Shown here one piece after another: positions 7,439 through 15,477 of a DNA stretch of 20,578 nucleotides (position 1 is its first letter; every line of letters starts with the position of its first letter). The stretch is from Prevotella sp. UBA1104 (GTDB taxonomy: Bacteria > Bacteroidota > Bacteroidia > Bacteroidales > Bacteroidaceae). The notes beneath the pieces were generated by a model that did not search any database, was not told where the DNA came from, and worked only from the letters and a program-made list of their open reading frames with translations. A program made the position numbers and the translations under genes. Location of the stretch: positions 1 to 20,578 of the forward strand of contig DCBP01000002.1 in assembly GCA_002314055.1 (NCBI GenBank). Direction: 5' to 3'.

Positions 7439-9007
7439 TTACTCTCTCCTTTTTCTTTTCATTGTTACCAGCGGTATAAGCATTTCTTCCATTGAGATGC
7501 CGCCGTGCTGGAAAGTATCTTTATAGTAAGACACGTAATAGTTGTAGTTGTTGGGATATGCAAAGAAGGCATCGCCGGTGGCAAAAACATATGATGTACT
7601 TAGATTTGGTGATGGCAACTGTGCCTTGCCGGGATCCTTTATGGTAAATACATCTTTAGCATTATAGTTGAGGTTCTTGCCCAACTTATAGCGCAGGTTG
7701 GTATTCGTATTGCGGTCGCCAACAATCTTTATCGGACGGGAGGCACGGATGCTGCCGTGGTCGGTAGTAAGCACAATGGTATAGTCGCTGTCGGCAAGGC
7801 GACGGAAGAGATCCGACAAAACCGTATGGCGGAACCAGCTCAGAGTGATACTTCTGTAAGCCGACTCGTTGTTGGCAAGTTCCCTAACCATTTTCGATTC
7901 CGTTCGTGCATGGCTCAGCATGTCGATAAAGTTAATCACCACCACATTGAGGTCGTTGTCGCCAAGACTGTTGAATTGTTGCAGCATCTTGTCGGCACCG
8001 TTAGAGTCGTTCACCTTATGGTAAGAGAATTTCATGTTACTTCTGCGGTATCTGTCGAGTTGGGTTTGTATCAGTGGAGCTTCGTTAAGGTTTTTCCCTT
8101 CTTCCTCATCCTCGTCAACCCAGAGCTCCGGGAACATCTTTGCAATCTGGTTAGGCATCAGTCCACTGAATATCGCATTTCTTGCATATTGTGTTGCCGT
8201 TGGCAAAATACTCATATACAGACTCTCGTCGATATCGAACATATCACCGATTTCTTTGGCGAGCATCCGCCACTGGTCGTAGCGGAAATTGTCGACAACG
8301 ATAAGAAAAACCTTTTCGCCCTTGTCGATAAGCGGGAATATCTTTTTGCTGAAGATGTTGTTGCTCATTATCGGACGGTCTGGGTTGTTCATTCCTTTCG
8401 GGTCAACCCAATCGAGATAATTGTTGCGTATAAATTTTGCAAATCCGTTGTTAGCCTCACTTTTCTGCATCATCAGCATGTCGGTCATGTTGCTGTCGGT
8501 GCTGCTCAGTTCCAGTTCCCAGTGTACGAGCAGTCGGTATACCTCCATCCAGTCGTCGGCATTTCTGCAGCTGTCGATTCTCGAAGATATATCCATAAAG
8601 CTCTGTTGGTAACCGGTCTGTGTAACCTCCGTAACGATTTCCTTGCGGTGGATATTCTTCTTGAGTGTAAGTAATATCTGGTTAGGGTTAACAGGCTTGA
8701 TAAGATAGTCGGCAATTTTGGAGCCGATAGCCTGGTCCATAATGTCCTCCTCTTCACTCTTGGTAACCATTACCACAGGTGTTGCAGGGAGAATGTCCTT
8801 AATCTTCTGTAGCGTTTCCAGTCCGCTGATTCCGGGCATCATCTCGTCGAGCAAGACGAGATCAAAGTTATGTTTCCGACATTCGTCAATGGCGTCAGTG
8901 CCGTTACTTACGGTAATGACTTCATATCCTTTCTTTTCCAAAAATATTATGTGGGCATGAAGGAGCTCAATCTCATCATCAACCCATAATAATAATCCGT
9001 TGCTCAT
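7439..9007 (-). CDS. porX: PorX: response regulator with PglZ (alkaline phosphatase-like) domain
   Basis: PorX is a two-component regulator of the type IX secretion system. Residues 1-120 are a receiver domain: acidic pair D10/D11, phospho-acceptor D54 in VLLDEMMPG, T82 and K104. After a helical linker, residues about 205-522 form a PglZ-type alkaline-phosphatase-superfamily domain. Likely metal and nucleophile residues are D239, T270 (LPTATQYARN), D362, H366, D416/H417 (TTDHG) and H501 (QHGGISMEE). There is no DNA-binding domain, as in characterised PorX, whose PglZ domain is reported to act as a zinc-dependent phosphodiesterase. It lies directly downstream of porW, with two types of tandem repeat in the 112-nt gap. 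The cognate kinase (PorY) is not in this window. Confidence 0.92.
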   Translation of the reverse strand: MSNGLLLWVDDEIELLHAHIIFLEKKGYEVITVSNGTDAIDECRKHNFDLVLLDEMMPGISGLETLQKIKDILPATPVVMVTKSEEEDIMDQAIGSKIADYLIKPVNPNQILLTLKKNIHRKEIVTEVTQTGYQQSFMDISSRIDSCRNADDWMEVYRLLVHWELELSSTDSNMTDMLMMQKSEANNGFAKFIRNNYLDWVDPKGMNNPDRPIMSNNIFSKKIFPLIDKGEKVFLIVVDNFRYDQWRMLAKEIGDMFDIDESLYMSILPTATQYARNAIFSGLMPNQIAKMFPELWVDEDEEEGKNLNEAPLIQTQLDRYRRSNMKFSYHKVNDSNGADKMLQQFNSLGDNDLNVVVINFIDMLSHARTESKMVRELANNESAYRSITLSWFRHTVLSDLFRRLADSDYTIVLTTDHGSIRASRPIKIVGDRNTNTNLRYKLGKNLNYNAKDVFTIKDPGKAQLPSPNLSTSYVFATGDAFFAYPNNYNYYVSYYKDTFQHGGISMEEMLIPLVTMKRKRRE

Positions 9008-9024
9008 TTTTTCTTTTTTTTTAG

Positions 9025-9060
9025 GTGGGGTAGGTGTTGTAGGTGGGGTAGGTGTTGTAA
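9025..9060 (-). repeat. 9-bp tandem array upstream of porX
   Basis: Four nonamers alternate CTACAACAC and CTACCCCAC on the minus strand. They end 17 nt before the porX ATG, leaving an A-rich leader. The array directly abuts a separate 14-bp tandem repeat at 9061-9102. Confidence 0.88.
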
Positions 9061-9102
9061 TTTAACGCTACTCATTTAACGCTACTCATTTAACGCTACT
9101 CA
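9061..9102. repeat. Three perfect copies of a 14-bp tandem repeat
   Basis: TTTAACGCTACTCA occurs three times head to tail with no mismatch (9061-9074, 9075-9088, 9089-9102). It lies between the porW stop (9120) and the nonamer array upstream of porX. Confidence 0.95.
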
Positions 9103-9119
9103 CTACACATTTCACACTC

Positions 9120-12100
9120 TTAAAATCCATCCAACTCGTAATAGTCGTCTTCAAGATTGATGTCCTGCTGACTGTTCTTTTTATTGTCGTCAGAAGACTG
9201 TGGAGCGTAGTTGTTGCTGTCAATGTCATCGTTAAAGTGGATACCGGTGTCTTGAGACTGTTGGGAGTTCTGGGAGTTCTGAGAGCTCTGGGAGTTCTGG
9301 GAGTTCTGGGAGCTCTGGGAGTTCTGAGAGCTCTGAGAGGATTTGATGTTCTCTGTTTTTTTAGGACTCTCAGATTTCTTCGATGGTTCCTCAGACTTGT
9401 TAGCATTGTTGTCGACGGGTATCGTAATGCTGTTGTCTTCTGACTTATAGACTTTGTCGTCAACAGGTACTGTTATTGTTGTATTGTCATCAACAGGGGC
9501 AGTAGTGTTGTCGTCAACAGGTACTGTTATTGTTGTGTTGTCGTCAACAGGGGCAGTAGTGTTGTTGTCAACAGGTATCGTCGTAGAGTTATCCTCCGGC
9601 ACAGAAGTATTGTTGTTATCGATAGGAACAACAGTGTTGTTGTCCTCCGGAACAAGAGTATTATTGTCTGTCGGAACACCAATCTGCATAAATGTGTCAT
9701 CATCAATGACACCGCCATTCACGAGTTTGTTCTCCTGTTCCTTAGTCTCTTCTGTAGGCTTCTGGTATTCAATCTCCGCAGGTTCGGTGAGCAGTCTTAC
9801 GGTGCTGATGCGCAATGGTATGAAATGTTTCTCGTAGAACTTGTCGTAGTCGTCATAACTCAGTTGCGTGCCGAGCAGCTCCTTGTTCTTGTCGCTGATA
9901 ATGATAGAACGGCATTTGTGGGTAAGGGCGAGAATCTTCTTGTTGGCAAAGAGCTGTCGTGCATACTGCAGAGCTTCATCGTAGTTGCGGAATCCGCCAA
10001 CGACCATACGCTTCAGTCCTTCCACCTCCTCGGTAGTAATGGCAAAGTTTCTCACGATAAAGTTAGAGAAGTTGTATTTTGCCAGTTCATAGAGCAACTG
10101 GTTCTCGTTAATAGAGTCAGTTTGGTAAGCAATGATGAACGAGAAGTCAACATTCCTTTCCGCAGTGAACTTACGTGTTTTTATAGAATCGCTGTCGCTC
10201 ATCACCACACTTCGTCTTGCCCAGACGTCGCTGATGTCAAACTTTCCTCCATGCAGTTTCCGTCCCTCCTTAACGCCGTTTATAATCATTCCGGCGAGGT
10301 TACTCACTTCACTCTTCGGGTATTTGTCGACCACCGTCTTCATGTCGTCGATACATCCCTTGGCATCTCCCTCGTTGAGTTTCGCCATACCGTTGAAGAA
10401 GATAAACTTGTCGCGGTTAGCTCCAAGCGGGAATCTCTTCTCGGATATCTCGACATTAGCCTTCACCTCAGCGAGGCGGTCAGCCTTAAAGGCATCGTAG
10501 GTGCGTGCATAGAGCGAATCCTCGATATGAACGCCAAACTTAGCGTTCTCTACGAAATTCGGGTCGGAGAGAAGAGTCGTCCACTCGCTGTCGGGGAATC
10601 CGTTTTTAAGTTTTGCTATATAAGAGGCAGCCACATTCGGCTGATGCATTCGACTATAGAGCAAGAACAGGTGATAGTACGCCTCGTCCATGTGTTCATA
10701 GTCAGTATATTTGTCAGTCAATCTTCTCAGAGACTTTTCGCTCAGCGGCAGATTGTCGAGTTTATCCTTAAAGATAACGCCGGAGTGGAACAGTCCGTCC
10801 ATAATCGTTTTGTTACTTTCTGCGATTTGTTCCTCAGAGAACGGAATCTGTGCCAGATAATACTCCCTTTTGTGCGGGTCGTTCTGTGCACTGTCAGCCA
10901 CATTCTTGATAGAATCCTCCATTGCCGCCACATTAGCAAGCGAGTCGCGCATCTCGTCGGTCATCTCGTCAACGCCTTGAGCCTGTGCGACGACAGTTTT
11001 GTTGACACGCTGCCAGTCGTCCACATTCTCTCTCTTTCCCCAAAGTTTCTGGAAAGTCGCCTTACCCTGGTTAACAGTCATCTGGTTATAGAAATACCAG
11101 AGTGCATTCTTTTGATTAGTATTATTGTTTTGAGAATTATTATTTCTGTTATTGTTGTTGAAACCCGTATTACCGCCGTTTTCAGCAATTTTCTGTTGCG
11201 CTTCAGCTTCCGCTTGAGCATCGCGTTCCGCCTTTTCCTTCTTCTTCAGAGCCTCGATAACGCGGTCGATGGCAGCGTTGCGTTCCTTTTCAGGCATCTT
11301 GGCAAGCGACTGCAGCGAGTCTTGCAGGTGTACCGCCTCGGTATAAGGTACGAGTTCATCAAGAATCTTAGATCGTTCAGACAGTTGTTTGTAGTCCTTA
11401 CGATCCTTGTCGAGCAGTCCGATAGCCTCCCCATAGCAGCGCTGTGCATTGCTATAGTCCTCTTTAGCCCAATAGATATCGCCCAGAGTAAGCAGCAGTA
11501 CACCCTTCTCAATGCCATTTCTTGTAGACTTGGCATTACCCTTTTCGTAGGCATCAATAGCCTTAACGGTATCCTTCTGCGTCATGTAGATATTTCCGAT
11601 AGCATAGTAAACCTGGTCGAGATACTCCTTGTTGTTGTCGTTTCTCGCCATACGCTTCAGTTTACCCACCATCTGTTTCCACTTTCCGCCCGCCATAACC
11701 TCAGTCATGGCGATACGGGCGTTGAATTCCAGCTCGTAGGGAGGGTTCTGCCGGATAACCCTCTTATATGCCTTGTAAGCCTCAAGCCGGTTGCCGAGCA
11801 TCGTCTGCAGCTGTCCCATGATATACCATTCGCGTGCCCGCTGCTTCCTTCTACCTTCATGGCGGATAACCTTACGCAGATACGGCACCGCCTCGGCATA
11901 TCGCCCGGCTTTGATATAATAGTCGGCATAAGCATAATCCCAGTCTTTCACTGCCCTCCAGTTCATGGAGTCGCGGCGCATCTTGTTCATCACGTCCTCG
12001 GCATCATAAAGCCAGTCCTCCTCCGTATAACACCTTGCGAGCCAAGCCCTTGCCTTGCCGTAGATAGCCGGTTGAGTGGCATACAGCCTGCTCATATATG

Positions 12101-12578
12101 CGAAAGTAGAGGCAGCCTCGTCGAAGTTGCCCTTCATAAACTGCGAGCGTCCCATCAGGAGCCACGCCTTCCAGAGAAACGGGTTGTATTCCTTACGGTT
12201 AAGCCATTCGATATCCTTAGCCGTCTTCTTTCTTGATTTGTTCCATTCCGGTCGTTTCTTGATACTGTGTAGCTTTATCACCTTTTGGCATTTCTCGATA
12301 GCACGGTCGTAGTTAGCCTTACCGATGTCGCGGCTTGCCTTGTTGCCCACAGTATATAGCGGCAGCAGTTCAGTGAAGTTATCCTTGTTGCCGTTTTCTT
12401 TTTCAAGCGAGGCATCAATATATGCCAAGGAACCATTATAATAAGTGTTGTATCTTGCGTTGAAGGAGTGCCACCATCGGCTTGTCGACGTATTTTTCTG
12501 CGTCGAGCATCCGATTGCCGTCATTACCAAAACGAAGGTAACGAGGATAGCTATATGTTTATTTCCGTTAGTTTTCAC
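9120..12578 (-). CDS. porW: PorW/SprE-like T9SS lipoprotein with TPR repeats
   Basis: This 1152-residue lipoprotein has a signal peptide ending in lipobox AIGC (C24), then the family-typical SRWWHSFNARYNTYYNGS and AIEKCQKVIKLHSIKKRPEW segments. TPR-like helical repeats cover about residues 130-470, and further helical regions reach about 930. PorW/SprE is an outer-membrane-associated part of the type IX secretion and gliding apparatus. The last 150 residues are low complexity: D/N/T/V/P repeats including an 18-residue unit present twice, then a Q/N/S tail written by 9-bp DNA repeats. The C-terminus ends acidic and aromatic (DDYYELDGF). It is first in the porW-porX-tsaE-tadA series and has a consensus promoter. 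The name rests on N-terminal signature, architecture and the porX neighbour. Confidence 0.82.
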   Translation of the reverse strand: MKTNGNKHIAILVTFVLVMTAIGCSTQKNTSTSRWWHSFNARYNTYYNGSLAYIDASLEKENGNKDNFTELLPLYTVGNKASRDIGKANYDRAIEKCQKVIKLHSIKKRPEWNKSRKKTAKDIEWLNRKEYNPFLWKAWLLMGRSQFMKGNFDEAASTFAYMSRLYATQPAIYGKARAWLARCYTEEDWLYDAEDVMNKMRRDSMNWRAVKDWDYAYADYYIKAGRYAEAVPYLRKVIRHEGRRKQRAREWYIMGQLQTMLGNRLEAYKAYKRVIRQNPPYELEFNARIAMTEVMAGGKWKQMVGKLKRMARNDNNKEYLDQVYYAIGNIYMTQKDTVKAIDAYEKGNAKSTRNGIEKGVLLLTLGDIYWAKEDYSNAQRCYGEAIGLLDKDRKDYKQLSERSKILDELVPYTEAVHLQDSLQSLAKMPEKERNAAIDRVIEALKKKEKAERDAQAEAEAQQKIAENGGNTGFNNNNRNNNSQNNNTNQKNALWYFYNQMTVNQGKATFQKLWGKRENVDDWQRVNKTVVAQAQGVDEMTDEMRDSLANVAAMEDSIKNVADSAQNDPHKREYYLAQIPFSEEQIAESNKTIMDGLFHSGVIFKDKLDNLPLSEKSLRRLTDKYTDYEHMDEAYYHLFLLYSRMHQPNVAASYIAKLKNGFPDSEWTTLLSDPNFVENAKFGVHIEDSLYARTYDAFKADRLAEVKANVEISEKRFPLGANRDKFIFFNGMAKLNEGDAKGCIDDMKTVVDKYPKSEVSNLAGMIINGVKEGRKLHGGKFDISDVWARRSVVMSDSDSIKTRKFTAERNVDFSFIIAYQTDSINENQLLYELAKYNFSNFIVRNFAITTEEVEGLKRMVVGGFRNYDEALQYARQLFANKKILALTHKCRSIIISDKNKELLGTQLSYDDYDKFYEKHFIPLRISTVRLLTEPAEIEYQKPTEETKEQENKLVNGGVIDDDTFMQIGVPTDNNTLVPEDNNTVVPIDNNNTSVPEDNSTTIPVDNNTTAPVDDNTTITVPVDDNTTAPVDDNTTITVPVDDKVYKSEDNSITIPVDNNANKSEEPSKKSESPKKTENIKSSQSSQNSQSSQNSQNSQSSQNSQNSQQSQDTGIHFNDDIDSNNYAPQSSDDNKKNSQQDINLEDDYYELDGF
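9263..9334 (-). repeat. 9-bp tandem array inside porW (Q/N/S tail)
   Basis: Eight head-to-tail nonamers are present. Minus-strand units are AGAACTCCC, AGAGCTCCC and AGAGCTCTC, and in the porW frame they read as Gln-Asn-Ser or Gln-Ser-Ser triplets. The same AGAACTCCC unit makes up the non-coding array upstream of folE. Confidence 0.92.
9457..9564 (-). repeat. 54-bp direct repeat in porW coding sequence
   Basis: Two adjacent 54-bp copies (9457-9510 and 9511-9564) differ at two positions. They encode the 18-residue unit NTTAPVDDNTTITVPVDD twice in the porW C-terminal region. Confidence 0.9.
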
Positions 12579-12657
12579 TATTAATTAACTTTGAAATCCG
12601 TTTTTTATTGTGCAGTACATATAATAAGGTGATAATTAATGTGCTGCAAGTACAGTG

Positions 12658-12689
12658 CAAAGTTAGCAATTTATATCGGGGAATGCAAC
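12658..12689 (-). promoter_or_regulatory. Bacteroidetes-type promoter for porW
   Basis: On the minus strand TAACTTTG (plus-strand 12658-12665) is an exact TAnnTTTG. It is preceded after 20 nt by GTTG (12686-12689), a partial match to the -33 TTTG. The predicted leader is about 70 nt and includes an A/T-rich stretch before the porW ATG. The rest of the 232-nt gap holds the aroA terminator and nothing else recognisable. Confidence 0.65.
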
Positions 12690-12767
12690 GATAAATAAAT
12701 CAAGTGGGCAATTTTATAGGATTTTGTTGGAGTCGTTGGTAAAAGACGCAATGGCAGATAAAGAAAG

Positions 12768-12803
12768 AAGGGTTCTATTCCTATAAAAAGAAACAGAACC
12801 CTT
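12768..12803 (-). terminator. Rho-independent terminator after aroA
   Basis: A 9-bp stem (AAGGGTTCT at 12768-12776 with AGAACCCTT at 12795-12803) is followed on the minus strand by CTTTCTTTATC. It lies 7 nt after the aroA stop and separates the aroA unit from the porW promoter. Confidence 0.75.
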
Positions 12804-12810
12804 ATGCCTT

Positions 12811-14061
12811 TTATCTTTGTGAAATTTTGAATCCGGCATACTTCAAGTCATCCCAAAAGCGGGGGTACGACTTGCTTACCACTTGCGGATTGTTAATCTT
12901 TATACTTCCGAGCTTCATAGCCACAGGGGCGAAAGCCATAGCCATACGATGGTCTTCGTAGGTGTCGATGGCAGTATCTTCTTCCGGCGAGCAGCGTTCA
13001 CCGTTCCATATAAGTTCCGAACCGTCGCCGTCGCTTATCAGAAATCCGAGTTTCCGCATTTCCGTTTTCAGAGCTTCTATACGGTCAGTCTCCTTGATAC
13101 GTAGCGAGGCGAGCCCCGTAAAGTGGAACGGGATATTCATCATAGCGCAGGTTACGACGAAAGTCTGTGCCAAGTCGGGTTGGTTGATGAAGTTATAGTC
13201 GAGACGAGCAGAGTGGAAACCGGTTTTCTTCAGAGTGACAGTAGTAGGCACCCCTCTCTGTCGACTGCTGAAAACAGTCTTTATGCCAAGCATACTAAAG
13301 AGGTATTTCACTACCGAGTCGCCCTGCAGCGACCCGTCCATCAGTCCTTTCAGTTCAACCGTAGCCTCCGCCTCGTCGGATAGAGCCATCATCTCATACC
13401 AGTAAGACGCCGCGCTCCAGTCGTTCTCGATATAATATTCCGTAGGAGTATACGGCATCGGCTTAACATCAATCGTCTCGTTGTCAGTCCAGTCAGCCTC
13501 CACTCCAAAGTCGCGCATAGTGCAGAGCGTAAGATCAACATAAGGTCGCGAGATGATGTTGCCGTCGAGATGAAGCGTCAATCCCTGTTTCAGCTTAGGT
13601 GCAATCATCAGTAGGGCAGATATGAACTGCGAACTTACATTCCCCTGAATGTCAAGACATCCACCCTCAAGTTCGTGTCCCGAGATGCGCAGAGGCGGAA
13701 ATCCTTCCTTTTCCATATACTCGATATCGGCTCCGAGCCTTCTCAGAGCATCTACAAGAATGTCGATAGGTCGGTTTTTCATCCTCTCCGTTCCAGTTAT
13801 GACATGTTCCCCCGGAGTAACGGCAAGAAAAGCCGTCATAAATCTCATAGCCGTTCCGGCAGCCTTTATGTCGATAACCTCCGGCATGTCTTTAAGAGCC
13901 TGGATGATAACCTCGGTATCGTCGCAGTCAGACAAGTTGTCGGGCAGTATCTTGCCCCCGGAGAGTGCATATATAACAAGAGCTCTGTTGCTGATACTCT
14001 TAGATGAAGGCAAGTCAACGGTAGCCTCAAGATGTTCAGGTGAAGACACACAGTACGTCAT
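12811..14061 (-). CDS. aroA: 3-phosphoshikimate 1-carboxyvinyltransferase (EPSP synthase)
   Basis: AroA joins shikimate-3-phosphate and phosphoenolpyruvate to give EPSP, the sixth step of the shikimate pathway. The 416-residue protein has PSSKSISNRAL (K21, S22, R26), AAGTAMRF (69-74), GNVSSQFISALL, QPDLAQT with the likely catalytic Asp, RIKETDRIEALK and YEDHRMAMAFA. The proline that follows the conserved Arg of the GTAMR loop in E. coli is Phe (F74) here. It is slightly shorter than the E. coli enzyme. It follows the DUF4840-like gene by 27 nt and ends at a hairpin, so it is probably the last gene of the transcript. Confidence 0.95.
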   Translation of the reverse strand: MTYCVSSPEHLEATVDLPSSKSISNRALVIYALSGGKILPDNLSDCDDTEVIIQALKDMPEVIDIKAAGTAMRFMTAFLAVTPGEHVITGTERMKNRPIDILVDALRRLGADIEYMEKEGFPPLRISGHELEGGCLDIQGNVSSQFISALLMIAPKLKQGLTLHLDGNIISRPYVDLTLCTMRDFGVEADWTDNETIDVKPMPYTPTEYYIENDWSAASYWYEMMALSDEAEATVELKGLMDGSLQGDSVVKYLFSMLGIKTVFSSRQRGVPTTVTLKKTGFHSARLDYNFINQPDLAQTFVVTCAMMNIPFHFTGLASLRIKETDRIEALKTEMRKLGFLISDGDGSELIWNGERCSPEEDTAIDTYEDHRMAMAFAPVAMKLGSIKINNPQVVSKSYPRFWDDLKYAGFKISQR

Positions 14062-14088
14062 ATATCTCCCTAAGAATTAAGTGGTTTA

Positions 14089-14772
14089 TTATTTAGTAGA
14101 GCCGTAGAATACGTATTGCAAGTATGTAACTTCGTCTTGTGTCATACTTGTATTGTAGAGCGCATTGCCGTCGAGCATTTCCTTGTTGCCGTTAGCGTCA
14201 AGTCCTGTAGAAATTCCATAGATATAGAAAGAGAACTGAGTCTCTTTGTCTATCCAGCGACCAAGACTGTTGGCGAGGAACATTACGGTATAGTCGTGTG
14301 TCTCGCCGCCATAGGTCAGCGGAATCTTAACCTCGTTAGGCTGCATATAGTAGTCGATAAGCGTACCGCCACTTGTAGTCGTTCCTGTAGAATACGGAAC
14401 ATACTTAATCTTCAGGTCAACCGGGTCAGCATTCTCAGCAGCCTGTTTTATTTCGTCGTGATTCTTCAGTTCCTTGAAAAACAGTTTAGCAGGAATGTCG
14501 TAGATAACCACGGCACTCTCCGGATAGCTGAACCTTGCGTTTATTTGTTCCGTAGAATCAGTTTGTGTCTTGGTAGTCTCAGTCAGTTTAATATCCCTGT
14601 TCATGAAAAAGATTTTTCCTGAATAGCTACCGCTCATAGTAGTAACACACGCCTGTTTCTGCTCTTCGGTAAGTTCCTGGTTGTTGTCGTCAGAGTCAAT
14701 ACAAGAAGCCATTGTCATTGCGGTAATCACTCCAAGAATTAACATTGGCAGAATAGATCTAAGTTTTTTCAT
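14089..14772 (-). CDS. DUF4840-like lipoprotein of unknown function
   Basis: This 227-residue predicted lipoprotein has an N-terminal MKKLRS, a hydrophobic core and lipobox MASC (Cys about residue 24), followed by an acidic DSDDNNQ linker that often marks surface or periplasmic lipoproteins in Bacteroidetes. The rest looks beta-rich, with alternating hydrophobic strands such as SAVVIYDIPAKLFF and HDYTVMFLANSLG. I place the start at 14772 because the upstream ATG at 14847 would put 25 hydrophilic residues ahead of the signal peptide. The DUF4840 assignment is from memory of similar Bacteroides proteins and is tentative. It sits between folE and aroA. I see no consensus promoter in the 103-nt gap upstream. 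Confidence 0.75.
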   Translation of the reverse strand: MKKLRSILPMLILGVITAMTMASCIDSDDNNQELTEEQKQACVTTMSGSYSGKIFFMNRDIKLTETTKTQTDSTEQINARFSYPESAVVIYDIPAKLFFKELKNHDEIKQAAENADPVDLKIKYVPYSTGTTTSGGTLIDYYMQPNEVKIPLTYGGETHDYTVMFLANSLGRWIDKETQFSFYIYGISTGLDANGNKEMLDGNALYNTSMTQDEVTYLQYVFYGSTK

Positions 14773-14875
14773 TTTTTTCTTTGATTTATAATTAAAAATG
14801 TTGTTGTTCTCGAACATATAAACAAGACATAGTAGTATGTATTGCATGGACGAGACGACAAAATCATTTATTCGT

Positions 14876-15457
14876 TTAACTCTTGTGGATAAGATTCATA
14901 AATTCCTGTCGTGTCTTAGCCTGTTCAAAGGCACCGCAGAAATCACTCGTAGTAGTAATCGAGTTCTGCTTTTCCACACCGCGCATCTGCATGCACATGT
15001 GTTTAGCCTCTACCACGACGATAACCCCCTGTGGATGTAGCGTCTCGTTGATACAGTCCTTAATCTGCTGCGTCATTCGCTCCTGCACCTGCAGACGGTG
15101 GCTGAAGATGTCAACCACGCGGGCGATTTTGCTCAGTCCGGTGATGTATCCGTTAGGAATATACGCCACGTGCACCTTGCCGTAGAACGGCAGCATGTGG
15201 TGCTCGCAGAGCGAGAAGAAATCGATGTCTTTCACAATCACCATCTGATTGTATTCCTCTTTAAAGAGAGCATCGGTAAGTACCTTGTGGGCATCCTGAG
15301 TATATCCTCTCGTAAGGATTTGCATAGCTTTAGCCACGCGCATCGGTGTCTTCTGCAAGCCTTCGCGTTCAGGGTTTTCGCCGAGAAGTTCGAGAACGCT
15401 TTTATAATGTGATGCCAAGTCGTCGAGACCTGGACGGAATTCGGTTTCTGGGTTCAT
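14876..15457 (-). CDS. folE: GTP cyclohydrolase I
   Basis: FolE converts GTP to 7,8-dihydroneopterin triphosphate at the start of folate (and queuosine-type) pterin synthesis. The 193-residue protein has the zinc ligands C84 and H87 (SLCEHHMLP) and C155 (AKHMCMQMRG), plus the catalytic and pterin-binding segments NGYITGLSKIARVVD and RLQVQERMTQQI. Length and order are typical of the zinc-dependent FolE1 class. The start is preceded by a 20-nt A-rich leader and then by a 63-bp array of nonamers that fills the whole gap back to the SPOR stop codon. It probably shares a transcript with the SPOR gene. Confidence 0.96.
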   Translation of the reverse strand: MNPETEFRPGLDDLASHYKSVLELLGENPEREGLQKTPMRVAKAMQILTRGYTQDAHKVLTDALFKEEYNQMVIVKDIDFFSLCEHHMLPFYGKVHVAYIPNGYITGLSKIARVVDIFSHRLQVQERMTQQIKDCINETLHPQGVIVVVEAKHMCMQMRGVEKQNSITTTSDFCGAFEQAKTRQEFMNLIHKS

Positions 15458-15477
15458 ATCTTTATTTTTTTTGTTTT

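Noticed and set aside
9825..12236. 803-codon open frame on the plus strand, antisense to porW
   Set aside because: It lies wholly opposite a well-supported TPR lipoprotein gene, shows no recognisable domain, and is readily explained by codon bias of the sense gene. No promoter or ribosome-binding context of its own is seen.
14773..14875. Promoter for the DUF4840-like lipoprotein
   Set aside because: A TTTTG is present, but no TAnnTTTG lies at 19-21 nt from it. The nearest candidate (TATGTCTTG) is too poor a match to call.
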